Positions 7,688 through 16,821 are shown, counted from the stretch's first letter. The stretch: DNA of 64,000 nt from Bacteroidia bacterium (GCA_030431525.1 JAUIJC010000011.1:47757-111756); one strand, 5' to 3'. Made by a program: numbers and translations. Notes: generated by a model from the sequence alone, not told the origin.

Positions 7688-10600
7688 TTAATAAAAACTA
7701 ATCCTGTAATGTGGCTTTTTATCTTGGGCGACAGTGGTTTTTAAATTTTCGGTAACTACTTTAAATCGGTCGGCAGGAATGTTATGTTCCTTGGTGAAGT
7801 AGTTGGCTAAGAAGTGGTTACGTTCGTTCATGACTTCCATTAATTTCTCGTTTGCTCTGGCTTTCCCAACAATAGCCAAAGCCTTTTCCTCGGTGGTCAA
7901 ATTTTTATCCCTTTCCTTGAAGTTATCATCGTGTTTGAAGTTTTTCTTAAAGGCTTTATCCACATAGTCTTTCACATCACCCGGCACTTTTTCTTTTGTG
8001 CCAAGGTGGTCGATTTCCTTGTCCTTCAATTCACGTTTTGAGTCTTGTTCGGCCATGACCAGCAAGGCTGCCTTTCCCAGTTCTTCCTCGTAGTTGGTGT
8101 ATTGCTTGAAGATGATATTGAGGCCTTTTTTCTTTTGGAACACCTTGGAAATGAGTTTCAGTTGCTTGATTTGCTCTGGCGAATTGAGTGAATGTTGCAA
8201 ATAGTTAAAATCAATGGCCTGTAAGTCTCTTGGATCTCCATTTACGGCTCCTGCCACAATGTTATAGGGTGAGGTGGCGGCTTTGATGGTGATGTTTTTT
8301 AGGGAATTGATAATCACTTTACCGAGATGGAAGTTCGGGTCATTAAGGTCACCACTGATCGGTACATCAAGTTTTACGTCACCTTTTGGGTCGCGCAACA
8401 CCGCTAAGGCGAGTTTTATGGGCAGGTCATTTTGGTCAGTTTCCCGAGTGATTTTGTCGCCCACGTAAATCTTGTGCATGATAATCTCGTTCTTGCTTTT
8501 CAGCTTCAAATCATGGATGCTCAATTCTTCCTTGAACTCAAGGATGCCATTCTCGATGGGGTATTTGGTGTATTGGACGGCATAGGGGTTTGCTGGTCGC
8601 ATATCCATGTGGTCAATGGAGGCCGTAAAATCCATTTCTCGCATGTCGTCCTTGTCGTAGTCGAGGTTTGCCTTGAAATTACCTGTTTTGTTCAGCAAGG
8701 CAGCCATGATGATATTGCGCTTTGCAGAGCCTTCGCTGTAGTCTTTGAGTTGGATATTTAGGCTGTCGATGCGGTACTTGAATTCATCTGCCATGGTGTG
8801 ATCCATGAAGTCAACGGCCCCTTTTGAAATGTTCAGCGTGTCAAAGGCTAAGAACATGGGTTTTTCCTCGCCCTGTTTTTTAGCTTTATTGGTCTTCGTT
8901 TTCTCGTCTTCCTTTGGTTTTTCACTACGAGAAAGGCTGCTTAGGTTATTTCCCTCCTTATAAATTTCCATGCGGAGATAAGGCGCAACCATGCGGTAGG
9001 TTTTCAGCTCAAAGTGTTGTTCACCCAAGTCCACGTTTTTCATGTCCATGACAAATTCATCCACGGCCACTACAGGAGAGGCGGTGGTGTCTGTCATATT
9101 AAAAGCCGTTAAGGTGACTAAGCCTTGGACTTTGAGCTGATCGGCTTTCTCCAAGTTGCCTTGAACGGCAATGTCATTGGACAGTGTTCCCTCAAAATCA
9201 TTGACCCGCATGGCCTCCTTGATGTAGGGTTCAAACTCCTTCAATACAAGGTCCTTTGTTTTCAACTTTAGGTCGATGTCTTTTTTCTGGACACTGAATT
9301 TGACATCTGTATCGATGAACCCTCCTGATGCCAGACTAAAATCAGTGTGGGCGTCCAAGTCGAGCTTTTCGGTGATTTTTTTCGTCAGCAGATTGAAGTT
9401 TTGAACTTCAGCCTTGAAATTTTCCCGAAGGGATTGATCCTCAAACTCAATGTTCCCATTGTTTACCGCCAGTTTTCCAATGGTGTAAGTAGGCTGCTTC
9501 TGTTCTTTTTTTGAGGAGGAAGTTGCCTTGCCCTCGCCTTCTTTTTTATCGTTTTTAGGTTGTTCCTTAATCAGTCGCTCAAAAGAATTTCCGTTTTTAT
9601 ACAAGGTCATTGCTACCTCGGGTTTGTCGAGGCGGATCTCTTCCAAGACAAAATTATTTTGCTCAAGGTTAGCACTTTGGATGTTTAGGAAAAGCTCATC
9701 AAAAGCCACCACCTTTTGTTTTTTCTCATCGGTAACGGCAAAGTTTTTCAGGCTATTGGTTCCCTTGAATTGTGGTTGGGCCGCCTGTTTCAAGTTTCCT
9801 TCTACATCAAATTCATTGGTGAGTTTTCCCTTCAGTGAGCCGATGTTGAGTCCTTTGGCAGCATAAGGGTAGAAGGGCTCGATTTCCAAGTCCTTCATGG
9901 CCAGATGCAGGGTATAATCGAAGGTCTCTTGGTTGAGGTCAAAAATGGTGGAAAGGCTTCCGCCAGATTCCAATGCAAAGTCAGTTTCCGAATGGAGCTT
10001 GGGGTCATCCGAGCGAATAGGTCCCGCAGTGATGTTGAGGTCCGTGATTTTGTCTTGGACGTTGGGTTCCAAGCTTTGGTCATGAAAGGCGATACTGCCG
10101 TTGTCAATTGTGACTTTTTTAATGCTGTATTGAAAGGGGGATTGTTTTTTTCCTTGGGCGGATGAGGTATCCTTGGTGCTGGGAGCAGTCTCTTCTTTTT
10201 TGTTAGCGGCTAAGAGTTTGTCCACCGTATTCCCGTCTTTATAGAGCTCGAAAGCGAGATCAGGCTGTGTGATTTTTACTTCGGAAACGGCAAGGCGCAT
10301 CTCTTTCAGGTCCAAGCTGTCCAAGCCGATTTGCATACTTTTTATTTTGGCTAAATGCTGCTTTTCGGTGTCTGTGACGGCGAAATCATTGAGGTTGATA
10401 TTACCCTGAACCAGCAAGTGACTGATGTGGTCTAAGTTTCCCGTGATTTTTAGCTTTTGGGAAATTCTGCCGTCAACGGTTCCAAAGTTTAGCGATTCCC
10501 TCAAGTAGGGTTCAATGATTTTTAGGGAGAACTTGTCCAAGCCCAAGTCTAAAGTGAAATAGTTTTTCTCCTTATTCAGGTCGATGTGGGAGGTGAGTTT

Positions 10601-11194
10601 TCCTCCTCGATTAAAGTCAAACCCGAATTTGGTGTCAAAGTGCTCCTCATCCCAAACTACCGTGGGGATGTTCAGGTTGATGCTGTTGAGGTCAATATTG
10701 TGGGATAAATGCTGGTCGGTGTAGTGGATGTAACTGTCTTTGATGCTTACATCTTTTAGAATGTATTTGAGTGGCTTATCTTTCTTTTTCTCCTTTTTTT
10801 CTTGTTTGGGCAATTGGGCAACGTGCTCAATGATGTCCGAGAAATTGAACCATTTTTTGTTTTGCTCTACGCGGACATTGAGGGAGTCAATGAAGAACTC
10901 TTCCATTTCATAATTACCCGTTATGATTTTAATGACATTCGCATTAGCATAAAGCTCCTTGAAGGCCACAAAATGTCCTGTAGAGTCTTCTTCATAAAGG
11001 ATAAAACCCTTGGCGCGAACACTTCCCCGAAAGTAGTTGAAGTGTAATTCGTCCAAGGTAATCTGCCTTCCAAGAAGCTCTGGTCCTTTCTTTTCAAGTT
11101 TGCTCTTGACGATACTCGAAAGAAAGAATAGAAGTAAGGCCACACAAAGACCCGCCCCAATGGCGATTTTGTGTCCTAATCGGAGTTTGCTCAT
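7688..11194 (-). CDS. Giant AsmA-like (DUF748) envelope protein with four tandem repeats
   Basis: Protein of 1168 aa from the ATG at 11194 (MSKLRLGHKIAIGAG); a GTG 21 bp upstream is less likely. One N-terminal membrane helix (about residues 10-30) is followed by a long periplasmic beta-rich body typical of the DUF748/AsmA superfamily. Members of this superfamily resemble bridge-like lipid-transport proteins. Four copies of a core (YILKDVSIKDSYIHYTDQHL, YSIKKVTIDNGSIAFHDQSL, YTIGKLAVNNGNIEFEDQSL, FDTLNISKGAVDFMDHTM) recur about every 212 residues (near 144, 355, 569 and 780). ELYKDGN-type motifs and lysine-rich linkers separate the units. The last ~170 residues (MAEQDSKRELKDKE, NERNHFLANYFTKEHNI) form a distinct helical tail. 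Transcribed alone. Confidence 0.85.
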   Translation of the reverse strand: MSKLRLGHKIAIGAGLCVALLLFFLSSIVKSKLEKKGPELLGRQITLDELHFNYFRGSVRAKGFILYEEDSTGHFVAFKELYANANVIKIITGNYEMEEFFIDSLNVRVEQNKKWFNFSDIIEHVAQLPKQEKKEKKKDKPLKYILKDVSIKDSYIHYTDQHLSHNIDLNSINLNIPTVVWDEEHFDTKFGFDFNRGGKLTSHIDLNKEKNYFTLDLGLDKFSLKIIEPYLRESLNFGTVDGRISQKLKITGNLDHISHLLVQGNINLNDFAVTDTEKQHLAKIKSMQIGLDSLDLKEMRLAVSEVKITQPDLAFELYKDGNTVDKLLAANKKEETAPSTKDTSSAQGKKQSPFQYSIKKVTIDNGSIAFHDQSLEPNVQDKITDLNITAGPIRSDDPKLHSETDFALESGGSLSTIFDLNQETFDYTLHLAMKDLEIEPFYPYAAKGLNIGSLKGKLTNEFDVEGNLKQAAQPQFKGTNSLKNFAVTDEKKQKVVAFDELFLNIQSANLEQNNFVLEEIRLDKPEVAMTLYKNGNSFERLIKEQPKNDKKEGEGKATSSSKKEQKQPTYTIGKLAVNNGNIEFEDQSLRENFKAEVQNFNLLTKKITEKLDLDAHTDFSLASGGFIDTDVKFSVQKKDIDLKLKTKDLVLKEFEPYIKEAMRVNDFEGTLSNDIAVQGNLEKADQLKVQGLVTLTAFNMTDTTASPVVAVDEFVMDMKNVDLGEQHFELKTYRMVAPYLRMEIYKEGNNLSSLSRSEKPKEDEKTKTNKAKKQGEEKPMFLAFDTLNISKGAVDFMDHTMADEFKYRIDSLNIQLKDYSEGSAKRNIIMAALLNKTGNFKANLDYDKDDMREMDFTASIDHMDMRPANPYAVQYTKYPIENGILEFKEELSIHDLKLKSKNEIIMHKIYVGDKITRETDQNDLPIKLALAVLRDPKGDVKLDVPISGDLNDPNFHLGKVIINSLKNITIKAATSPYNIVAGAVNGDPRDLQAIDFNYLQHSLNSPEQIKQLKLISKVFQKKKGLNIIFKQYTNYEEELGKAALLVMAEQDSKRELKDKEIDHLGTKEKVPGDVKDYVDKAFKKNFKHDDNFKERDKNLTTEEKALAIVGKARANEKLMEVMNERNHFLANYFTKEHNIPADRFKVVTENLKTTVAQDKKPHYRISFY

Positions 11195-11329
11195 AATTCC
11201 CAGCCGTGTCTTCACGAAATAATCCCTGTGGTGTTTTACGTGATGAGCGGGCAGAGGAATACAGGCTTTTAGGTCGCTTGGAGTTTTGGTTGGATGGAAA
11301 GGGGAATTGTTGGGGTAAAAAAAATGTTG

Positions 11330-11382
11330 AAAAAGAAAACGGCCAAACCGAAGTAGCTTTAGAGCTGTTCGGTTTGGCCGTT
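11330..11382 (-). terminator. Strong terminator of rny
   Basis: A perfect 15-bp stem (11338-11352 with 11368-11382, AACGGCCAAACCGAA and its complement) is followed on the minus strand by TTCTTTTTC. It lies 20 bp after the rny stop. Confidence 0.9.
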
Positions 11383-11402
11383 CTAAACGGGAGCTTCGTC
11401 TT

Positions 11403-12965
11403 TTATTTGGCGTAGTTCACCGCGCGCATTTCCCGAATCAAGGTCACCTTGATTTGTCCAGGGTATTGCATGTCATTTTCAATTTTCTTGGCAATCTCGA
11501 AGGAAAGCTCGCCCGCTTTTCCGTCACCGATGTGTTCTGCGTCTACAATCACGCGGAGTTCGCGGCCTGCCTGAATAGCGTATGCTTTGGTGACACCGTC
11601 GAAGGACATGGCGGTTGCTTCCAAATCTTTGAGACGCTGGATGTAGGCTTCCATCACCTCGCGACGAGCACCTGGACGGGAGCCAGAGATGGCGTCACAT
11701 GCTTGTACGATTGGGGAGATGAGACAAGTCATCTCAATTTCGTCGTGGTGAGCGCCAATGGCGTTACACACGTCTGGATGCTCGTTGAACTTCTTGGCGA
11801 GCTCCATACCAGCGATGGCGTGTGGCACCTCAAGTTCTGTTTCAGCAACCTTACCAATATCGTGAAGCAATCCTGCGCGTTTGGCCAGCTTTGGGTTGAT
11901 GCCCATTTCCGAAGCCATGATAGCACACATGTTGGCCACCTCGCGGGAGTGTTGCAACAGGTTTTGTCCGTAAGATGAACGGAAGCGCATACGGCCAATC
12001 ATTTTGATTAGCTGTGGGTGCAAGCCGTGGATGGAAAGGTCGATGGCGGTACGCTCACCGATTTCCACAATCTCATCATTGATTTCCTTGAAGGTCTTCG
12101 ATACTACTTCCTCGATACGAGCAGGGTGGATACGTCCGTCCGTCACCAAGCGGTGGAGGGAGAGACGAGCTACTTCACGACGAACAGGGTCATAGCCGGA
12201 GATGATGATAGCTTCAGGAGTGTCATCCACGATGATTTCAACGCCAGTAGCGGCTTCGAGGGCACGAATGTTACGGCCTTCACGACCGATAATTTTACCC
12301 TTGATGTCATCGCTCTCGATGTTGAAGATGGAGACGCAGTTCTCGATGGCCGTCTCAGCAGCGGTGCGCTGAATGGTTTCGATAACAACTTTCTTCGCTC
12401 TTTTGGTAGCGGTCAGCTTGGCCTCATCCTCAATGCTCTTGATGGTTTGGGTAGCGCGTGATTGTGCTTCCTTGCTCATCAAGTCAATAAGTTGTTGCAC
12501 GGCATCCTCCTTGCTCATGCCAGCGATGGCCTCGAGCTTTTCAGCGGCTTGAATGCGCTCATCCTCCAACTCCTTTTCTTTGACCTTAATGCTTTCAAGT
12601 CGGACGGTGAGGTCTTTCTGAAGTTTCTTGGCCTCGTTTTCCTTGCGGCTGCTTTGTTCCGTTTGCTTGGCAAGTGCCTGCTCCTTTTGCTTCAACTTGT
12701 TTTCAAGTTGGCTGAGTTGGTTATTTTTCTTGTTGACCTCCCTGTCGTGGTCGGCCTTCATTTTGATGTAGCGCTCCTTGGCCTCAAGAATTTTTTCCTT
12801 CTTAATGCTCTCCTGCTTTTGCTCAGCTTCCTTAATGATGCTGTTGGCCTTTTCGCGGGCTTCAGCTTCTTGTTTGTCGAAATCTTTTTTGAAGATGACC
12901 TTGCCCAGAATTATTCCTGCGACCAAAGCCACCACGCCTATAACGGCATATAATACTGCATCCAT
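11403..12965 (-). CDS. rny: Ribonuclease Y
   Basis: Membrane-anchored endoribonuclease that starts decay of many mRNAs; 520 aa, the family length. Residues ~5-22 form the N-terminal membrane helix. A long Lys/Glu coiled coil follows to about residue 200, then a KH domain ([26 protein letters not shown]) and the HD phosphohydrolase domain ([31 protein letters not shown]). It ends with the typical MRAVNYAK. Downstream of zapA and the candidate 6S RNA on the same strand, an order I believe is common in this phylum. The gap to zapA also carries a copy of the 168-bp repeat element. Confidence 0.97.
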   Translation of the reverse strand: MDAVLYAVIGVVALVAGIILGKVIFKKDFDKQEAEAREKANSIIKEAEQKQESIKKEKILEAKERYIKMKADHDREVNKKNNQLSQLENKLKQKEQALAKQTEQSSRKENEAKKLQKDLTVRLESIKVKEKELEDERIQAAEKLEAIAGMSKEDAVQQLIDLMSKEAQSRATQTIKSIEDEAKLTATKRAKKVVIETIQRTAAETAIENCVSIFNIESDDIKGKIIGREGRNIRALEAATGVEIIVDDTPEAIIISGYDPVRREVARLSLHRLVTDGRIHPARIEEVVSKTFKEINDEIVEIGERTAIDLSIHGLHPQLIKMIGRMRFRSSYGQNLLQHSREVANMCAIMASEMGINPKLAKRAGLLHDIGKVAETELEVPHAIAGMELAKKFNEHPDVCNAIGAHHDEIEMTCLISPIVQACDAISGSRPGARREVMEAYIQRLKDLEATAMSFDGVTKAYAIQAGRELRVIVDAEHIGDGKAGELSFEIAKKIENDMQYPGQIKVTLIREMRAVNYAK

Positions 12966-13048
12966 GGGGTGTGCTTAAAAGCGTTAAATGAAAAGAAATA
13001 TAGTGTAACCCAAGGGAAAAAGTAGGGGTCGAAAAGGGGCGTCTTCTT

Positions 13049-13216
13049 TGAGCAAAAGAAAAACAATAAACTGAACAAGCCGGCTTGCTCTTTTGCCCAC
13101 TATTCTTATCAACTTAATTTGCGATAGCTATGGCTATCCCTGCATCAACCTGATAATAATAGTGAACAAAATAACTGCGCCTTGGTTGTTCACTTTTTTA
13201 TTTCACTCTTGCTAAG
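13049..13216 (+). repeat. Structured MITE-like element, copy 1
   Basis: A 168-bp element sharing order, spacing and most conserved blocks with the inverted copy at 31527-31695. The ends form imperfect inverted repeats (AGCAAAAGAAAAACAATAA at the left, the complement of TTAGCAAGAGTGAAAT at the right). Nested stems lie inside: TGAACAA (13072-13078) with TTGTTCA (13186-13192), and CACTATTCTTATCA (13098-13111) with TGATAATAATAGTG (13151-13164). The ~30-nt core (13118-13147, TTTGCGATAGCTA then GGCTATCCCTGCATCA) differs from copy 2 at one base. A perfect palindrome CAAGCCGGCTTG sits at 13076-13087. It has no coding capacity. Confidence 0.85.
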
Positions 13217-13239
13217 ACAGTAGAAAAATAGAGTGTTTA

Positions 13240-13342
13240 CGAGAATTTCCTTAATCCACGGTAGATACGCAAACAGAGACTTTTTGGATTTAGTTTATCC
13301 TTAGAATGCCTCTTATTGCTCCTTCCTTTGTGGACTAAGCAA
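13240..13342 (-). ncRNA. ssrS: Candidate 6S RNA (6S-Flavo type)
   Basis: Directly after the zapA stop on the minus strand, CTTAGTCCAC (13339-13330) can pair with GTGGATTAAG (13259-13250), closing ~70 nt. Inside lie a large purine-rich bubble (AAAGGAAGGAGCAATA on one side), a short AGAG/CTCT helix and a terminal GGAT-loop-ATCC hairpin. A long closing stem, open bubble and distal hairpin are the 6S RNA architecture, which mimics an open promoter to bind RNA polymerase. The zapA-ssrS neighbourhood is known from proteobacteria and, from memory, from Bacteroidota. No covariance-model search was possible, so identity and ends are tentative. Confidence 0.5.
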
Positions 13343-13344
13343 AG

Positions 13345-13647
13345 TCATTTTTCCGTGCTTTTTTTCAGGGCGGAGGTCACCAAGCTGTCAATGCTTGACA
13401 TAGTATCCTCTACGTCCTGCTGGAATGATTCCATGCTTCCTTCTGAAGACAGGCGTTCCGCAAAGCAGTCAAATGCGACCATGGCCAACAAATCCTGTAC
13501 ATCTTGGATGCCGTAGTTCTCGCGAAAGTTTTTCATTCTTTCCGCAAGCTGTTTGCCGGCAGTCCTGAGACGAGCTTCCTCACTGGCGCGTACCTTCATC
13601 GGGTAGTCGCGTCCAGCAATTCTGATTTTAATCGAAAGCTCCTCCAT
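13345..13647 (-). CDS. zapA: Cell division protein ZapA
   Basis: Small FtsZ-ring stabiliser of 100 aa, the usual length. The N-terminal beta segment (ELSIKIRIAGRDYPMKV) and EEARLRTAGKQLAERM are family features. A C-terminal coiled coil (AERLSSEGSMESFQQDVEDTM) follows the helix LLAMVAFDCFAERL. It would bind FtsZ and bundle its filaments at midcell. It lies 240 bp downstream of a coiled-coil gene and upstream of the 6S RNA candidate and rny, all on one strand. Confidence 0.88.
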   Translation of the reverse strand: MEELSIKIRIAGRDYPMKVRASEEARLRTAGKQLAERMKNFRENYGIQDVQDLLAMVAFDCFAERLSSEGSMESFQQDVEDTMSSIDSLVTSALKKSTEK

Positions 13648-13886
13648 GTCAGGTGGGTTGGACTGGTCCTTGGTTCTTTGTCAACGAATGAAACTGTTAA
13701 AAGTAGTTTCGTGTATGCGATACTGGACGCTTGGTTTCAAGCAGCAAAACAGACGTATTTTGAACGCAAAAGTGGTTTTTGATACAAGTGTGTTGCGTTA
13801 TTAAGTCCAGTTTTTCGGTAAACTAAATTTTACAGATTATCGGTTGACGGAAATATTATCTCGTTGGCGGATTTCCGCCATTTGCT

Positions 13887-14186
13887 CTATTCTTCACTCA
13901 AGTGCTCAATGCACTTGTCTATCTCTCGAATGTAATCGCCAAGCTTTTCTTTCAACTCCTCCATGTCTTCTCCCTCCGTAGCTACGCTTGTTACAAGTCT
14001 ACTAATTTTGTCCTGCTTTTGAAAGGATTCCAGCTCATCGGATTTTTCTTTGAGCTGGTTTTCCAGTTCTTGGTTCCTTTGTTTCAGGACACGAATCTCC
14101 TCTAATGCCAACAAATATTTGTCGGCAAGCTCCATCACTTTTTTGCGTACGCGCTCGAGCGATATGGAAGAGGAGTATCTGAACAT
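13887..14186 (-). CDS. Small coiled-coil protein upstream of zapA (possible ZapB-like partner)
   Basis: Protein of 99 aa, nearly all predicted coiled coil: KKVMELADKYLLALEEIRVL and KQRNQELENQLKEKSDELES show heptad patterns, and a C-terminal acidic helix (EELKEKLGDYIREIDKCIEH) follows. No membrane segment or signal. It lies between pheT and zapA on the same strand, a position I recall as conserved in Bacteroidota. In gammaproteobacteria ZapA works with the coiled-coil protein ZapB, so a division role is a reasonable inference but not shown by sequence similarity. A GGCGGAAATCCGCC hairpin lies ~15 bp after the stop. Confidence 0.65.
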   Translation of the reverse strand: MFRYSSSISLERVRKKVMELADKYLLALEEIRVLKQRNQELENQLKEKSDELESFQKQDKISRLVTSVATEGEDMEELKEKLGDYIREIDKCIEHLSEE

Positions 14187-14198
14187 AGCAGTTAAAGA

Positions 14199-14266
14199 GT
14201 TATCAGTGAGCAGTTATCAGTTACCAACAGTGCATTTGTGTTAACCGATAACTGCTCACTGATGAC
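14199..14266. repeat. Long inverted repeat of the CAGTTATCAGTGAGC family
   Basis: Arms 14199-14225 and 14240-14266 are 27-nt near-perfect complements (GTTATCAGTGAGCAGTTATC against GATAACTGCTCACTGATGAC) around a 14-nt loop. The region lies between pheT and the coiled-coil gene. A 31-nt stretch starting at the right arm (14240-14270) recurs with three differences at 41056-41086, immediately upstream of the clpB start codon. No T-run follows on either strand. Confidence 0.8.
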
Positions 14267-14271
14267 TGTAT

Positions 14272-16692
14272 TTATCGTCCTTTGATTTCAGCTCCGAGTT
14301 CTTTCTCGAAGGCATCCATCAGGCGGTTCATGGTTTTGTCAATAACCTTGTCGTCAAGTGTTTTGTTCGGGTCCTGAAGGAAGAAGCTTACAGAGTAAGA
14401 TTTTTTGCCTTCGCCCAATTGTTCGCCTTCAAAGGTATCAAAGACATTGATGCTTTGAAGCAGTTTGCGCTCAGTTTTTTTCGCAAGCTCCTGAATTTCT
14501 TGGAAGTTAACCTTTGAGCTGAGTACCAATGAGAGGTCGCGGCGAACTTCTGGGAATTTAGAAATTTCTTTGTAAACGAGCGGCTTTTGCTTCTTGTTGA
14601 ACAAGATGTCGGTGTTGAAATCAGCAAAGAAAACTGACGCTTTAACGCCCGCTTTTTTGGTCAAAGATTTTTTCACCAAGCCCAAGGATGCGATGACTTT
14701 TTCGTTCAAGACTAAGTCCAAACCTTCAGTGAACAACGGATTGCTCGTCTTGACGCTGTTGTAACCTTTGATGCCCAACTTTTCGAGGACAGCCAAGGCT
14801 GGAGTGGCCAAGTCGGAGAAGGCTACGCCTTCGGATTTTGCCAACCAGCTTTCGTCAAACTTGTTACCCGAAACAAATAGGGCCAAGTGCTCCTGCTCTT
14901 GGTAACCTTCTTCGGTTTTCTTGTAGCTCTTGCCGAATTCAAACAGCTTAAGGTTTGGCTGCTTGCGGTTGATGTTGTGGGCAATCACTTCCAAGCCTTG
15001 GAACAAGAGGGTGCGGCGCATGATGCCGAGGTCCTCGCTCAACTTGTTGAGGATATCCACGTTTTCTTCCGCTTTGAAACCATCGATTCCCTCTGTGTAC
15101 TCAGGTTTGGTGAGTGAGTTGGTGATGATTTCATGGAAGCCTTGGGAGGCCAATAGGTGACCCAAGGATGCTTTGCGCTTGCCGTGGTCGTTTTTAGCCA
15201 CTGGAGCCAAGAACTCGGCGCCCATGAACTCTTGGGTGCCGATGTTGTCGTAGCCGTAGATACGGATGATGTCCTCGACGATGTCGGCCTCGCGCTGAAC
15301 GTCCACGCGGTAAGGAGGTACGGAGAGCAATAATTTGCCTTCGTTTTCCGCCTTGATTTCGATTTCCAAGCTTTTGAGGATGCTGTTGATTTCCTCTTCA
15401 GGAATCTCAGCGCCTGCCAAGCGATGGATGTTTTTATATGAAACTTCGACTTCGAATGGCTCGATTTTCTTGCCGTACAAGTCGGTGATTTCGGAAGTGA
15501 TTTCTCCGCCAGCAACCTCTTGGATAAGCTTGGCAGCGATTTTCAATGCCACAGGTGGCATATCTGGGTCGGTGCCTCGCTCAAAGCGGAAGGAAGCGTC
15601 GGTTTTTAGGCCGTGAACCAAGGAAGATTTACGGACATAATCTGGCGAGAAATAGGCGCTTTCCAAGAAAATGCTCTTGGTAGTTTCAGTTACGCCAGAT
15701 TCCAATCCGCCAAACACACCAGCGATGCACATCGGGGTGTCGTTGCCATCGCAAATCATCAAGTCCTCAGCCTTTAGTTTGCGCTCCACCTCATCCAAAG
15801 TGGTGAAAGGAGTGCCCTCAGGAAGGGTTTTAACCTTGATTTTGCGGCCGCCAATTTTATCCGTGTCAAAGGCGTGCAATGGTTGCCCAAGACCATGGAG
15901 GATGTAGTTGGTAGCATCTACCACGTTGTTGATTGGCTGGAGGCCAATGGCTTTCAAATGGTCTTGCAACCATTTTGGAGAATCCTTAACCGTCAATCCG
16001 TCGATGGTGAGGCCACAGTAACGTGGAGCTGCCTCAACGTTCTCAACAATGACAGGAATATTTCCGCTGGTGTTCTCTGGAGAGATGTTGCCAACTTCAG
16101 GGAGTTTGAGCTCCGCGCCATACAAGGCTTTGAGCTCGCGGGCCACGCCATAGTGAGAAGCGGCGTCGGCACGGTTAGGTGTCAAGCCAATCTCTATGAC
16201 TTTGTCCTCCTTAACGCCAAAGTATTCAGCGGCTGGAGTGCCATTTGGCAAGTCGGTGTCCAGCACCATGATGCCGTCATGGGAATTGCCCAAACTGATT
16301 TCGTCCTCAGCGCAAATCATTCCCAATGAAACCTCGCCTCGGATTTTTCCTTTCTTGATTTTGAAAGGCTCGCCTTCGCCTGGGTAAAGCATAGCGCCAA
16401 CGGTGGCAACTACTACTTTTTGGCCCTTGGCCACGTTTGGTGCCCCGCAGACGATTGGAAGGTCTTCTTCCTCGCCTACGTTTACCGTTGTTTTGCTGAG
16501 ACGGTCAGCATCAGGGTGTTTCTCACAGGAAGTAACTTCGCCAATAACCAATCCACGAAGTCCACCAGGCAGGGTTTCGAAGGTTTCTAAGCCTTCTACT
16601 TCCAAGCCAGACTGCGTGAGCTTGTCAGCGATTTCTTCAACGGGAGCATCTATGTCAATGTACTGGCTAAGCCAGTCGAGTGAAATTTTCAT
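14272..16692 (-). CDS. pheT: Phenylalanine--tRNA ligase beta subunit
   Basis: Large subunit of the alpha2-beta2 enzyme that charges tRNA-Phe; 806 aa from the ATG at 16692 (MKISLDWLSQYIDIDAP). Domain order is normal: N-terminal EMAP-type tRNA-binding fold (VIGEVTSCEKHPDADRLSKT, near residue 45), B3/B4 editing region (VDATNYILHGLGQPLHAFD, SFRFERGTDP), B5, the catalytic-like core (TNSLTKPEY), and the C-terminal ferredoxin-fold anticodon-binding domain (PEVRRDLSLVLSS to the end). pheS is not adjacent, as is usual in this phylum. Confidence 0.97.
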   Translation of the reverse strand: MKISLDWLSQYIDIDAPVEEIADKLTQSGLEVEGLETFETLPGGLRGLVIGEVTSCEKHPDADRLSKTTVNVGEEEDLPIVCGAPNVAKGQKVVVATVGAMLYPGEGEPFKIKKGKIRGEVSLGMICAEDEISLGNSHDGIMVLDTDLPNGTPAAEYFGVKEDKVIEIGLTPNRADAASHYGVARELKALYGAELKLPEVGNISPENTSGNIPVIVENVEAAPRYCGLTIDGLTVKDSPKWLQDHLKAIGLQPINNVVDATNYILHGLGQPLHAFDTDKIGGRKIKVKTLPEGTPFTTLDEVERKLKAEDLMICDGNDTPMCIAGVFGGLESGVTETTKSIFLESAYFSPDYVRKSSLVHGLKTDASFRFERGTDPDMPPVALKIAAKLIQEVAGGEITSEITDLYGKKIEPFEVEVSYKNIHRLAGAEIPEEEINSILKSLEIEIKAENEGKLLLSVPPYRVDVQREADIVEDIIRIYGYDNIGTQEFMGAEFLAPVAKNDHGKRKASLGHLLASQGFHEIITNSLTKPEYTEGIDGFKAEENVDILNKLSEDLGIMRRTLLFQGLEVIAHNINRKQPNLKLFEFGKSYKKTEEGYQEQEHLALFVSGNKFDESWLAKSEGVAFSDLATPALAVLEKLGIKGYNSVKTSNPLFTEGLDLVLNEKVIASLGLVKKSLTKKAGVKASVFFADFNTDILFNKKQKPLVYKEISKFPEVRRDLSLVLSSKVNFQEIQELAKKTERKLLQSINVFDTFEGEQLGEGKKSYSVSFFLQDPNKTLDDKVIDKTMNRLMDAFEKELGAEIKGR

Positions 16693-16794
16693 GGTATGTA
16701 TAGAGCGATGGGTTAAGTGAAAGAAAAACAATAAGATTTGTTCGGGTTATTATTTCTCTTTCACTGAGCCCAGAAGTGCTACGGAATAAGCCCA

Positions 16795-16821
16795 CAAAAA
16801 TAGGGCATTCTTAGGCAACAA
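16795..16821 (-). promoter_or_regulatory. Possible promoter of pheT
   Basis: On the minus strand a TATTTTTG box (16795-16802) matches the Bacteroidota -7 consensus TAnnTTTG. A TTG lies 16 nt upstream (16819-16821), a shorter spacer than usual. The predicted transcript would begin about 100 nt before the pheT ATG. Confidence 0.4.

Noticed and set aside
13860..13885. GGCGGATTTCCGCC hairpin as a terminator of the coiled-coil gene
   Set aside because: The stem is good but no T-run follows on the minus strand, and zapA probably needs read-through; left as a comment only.
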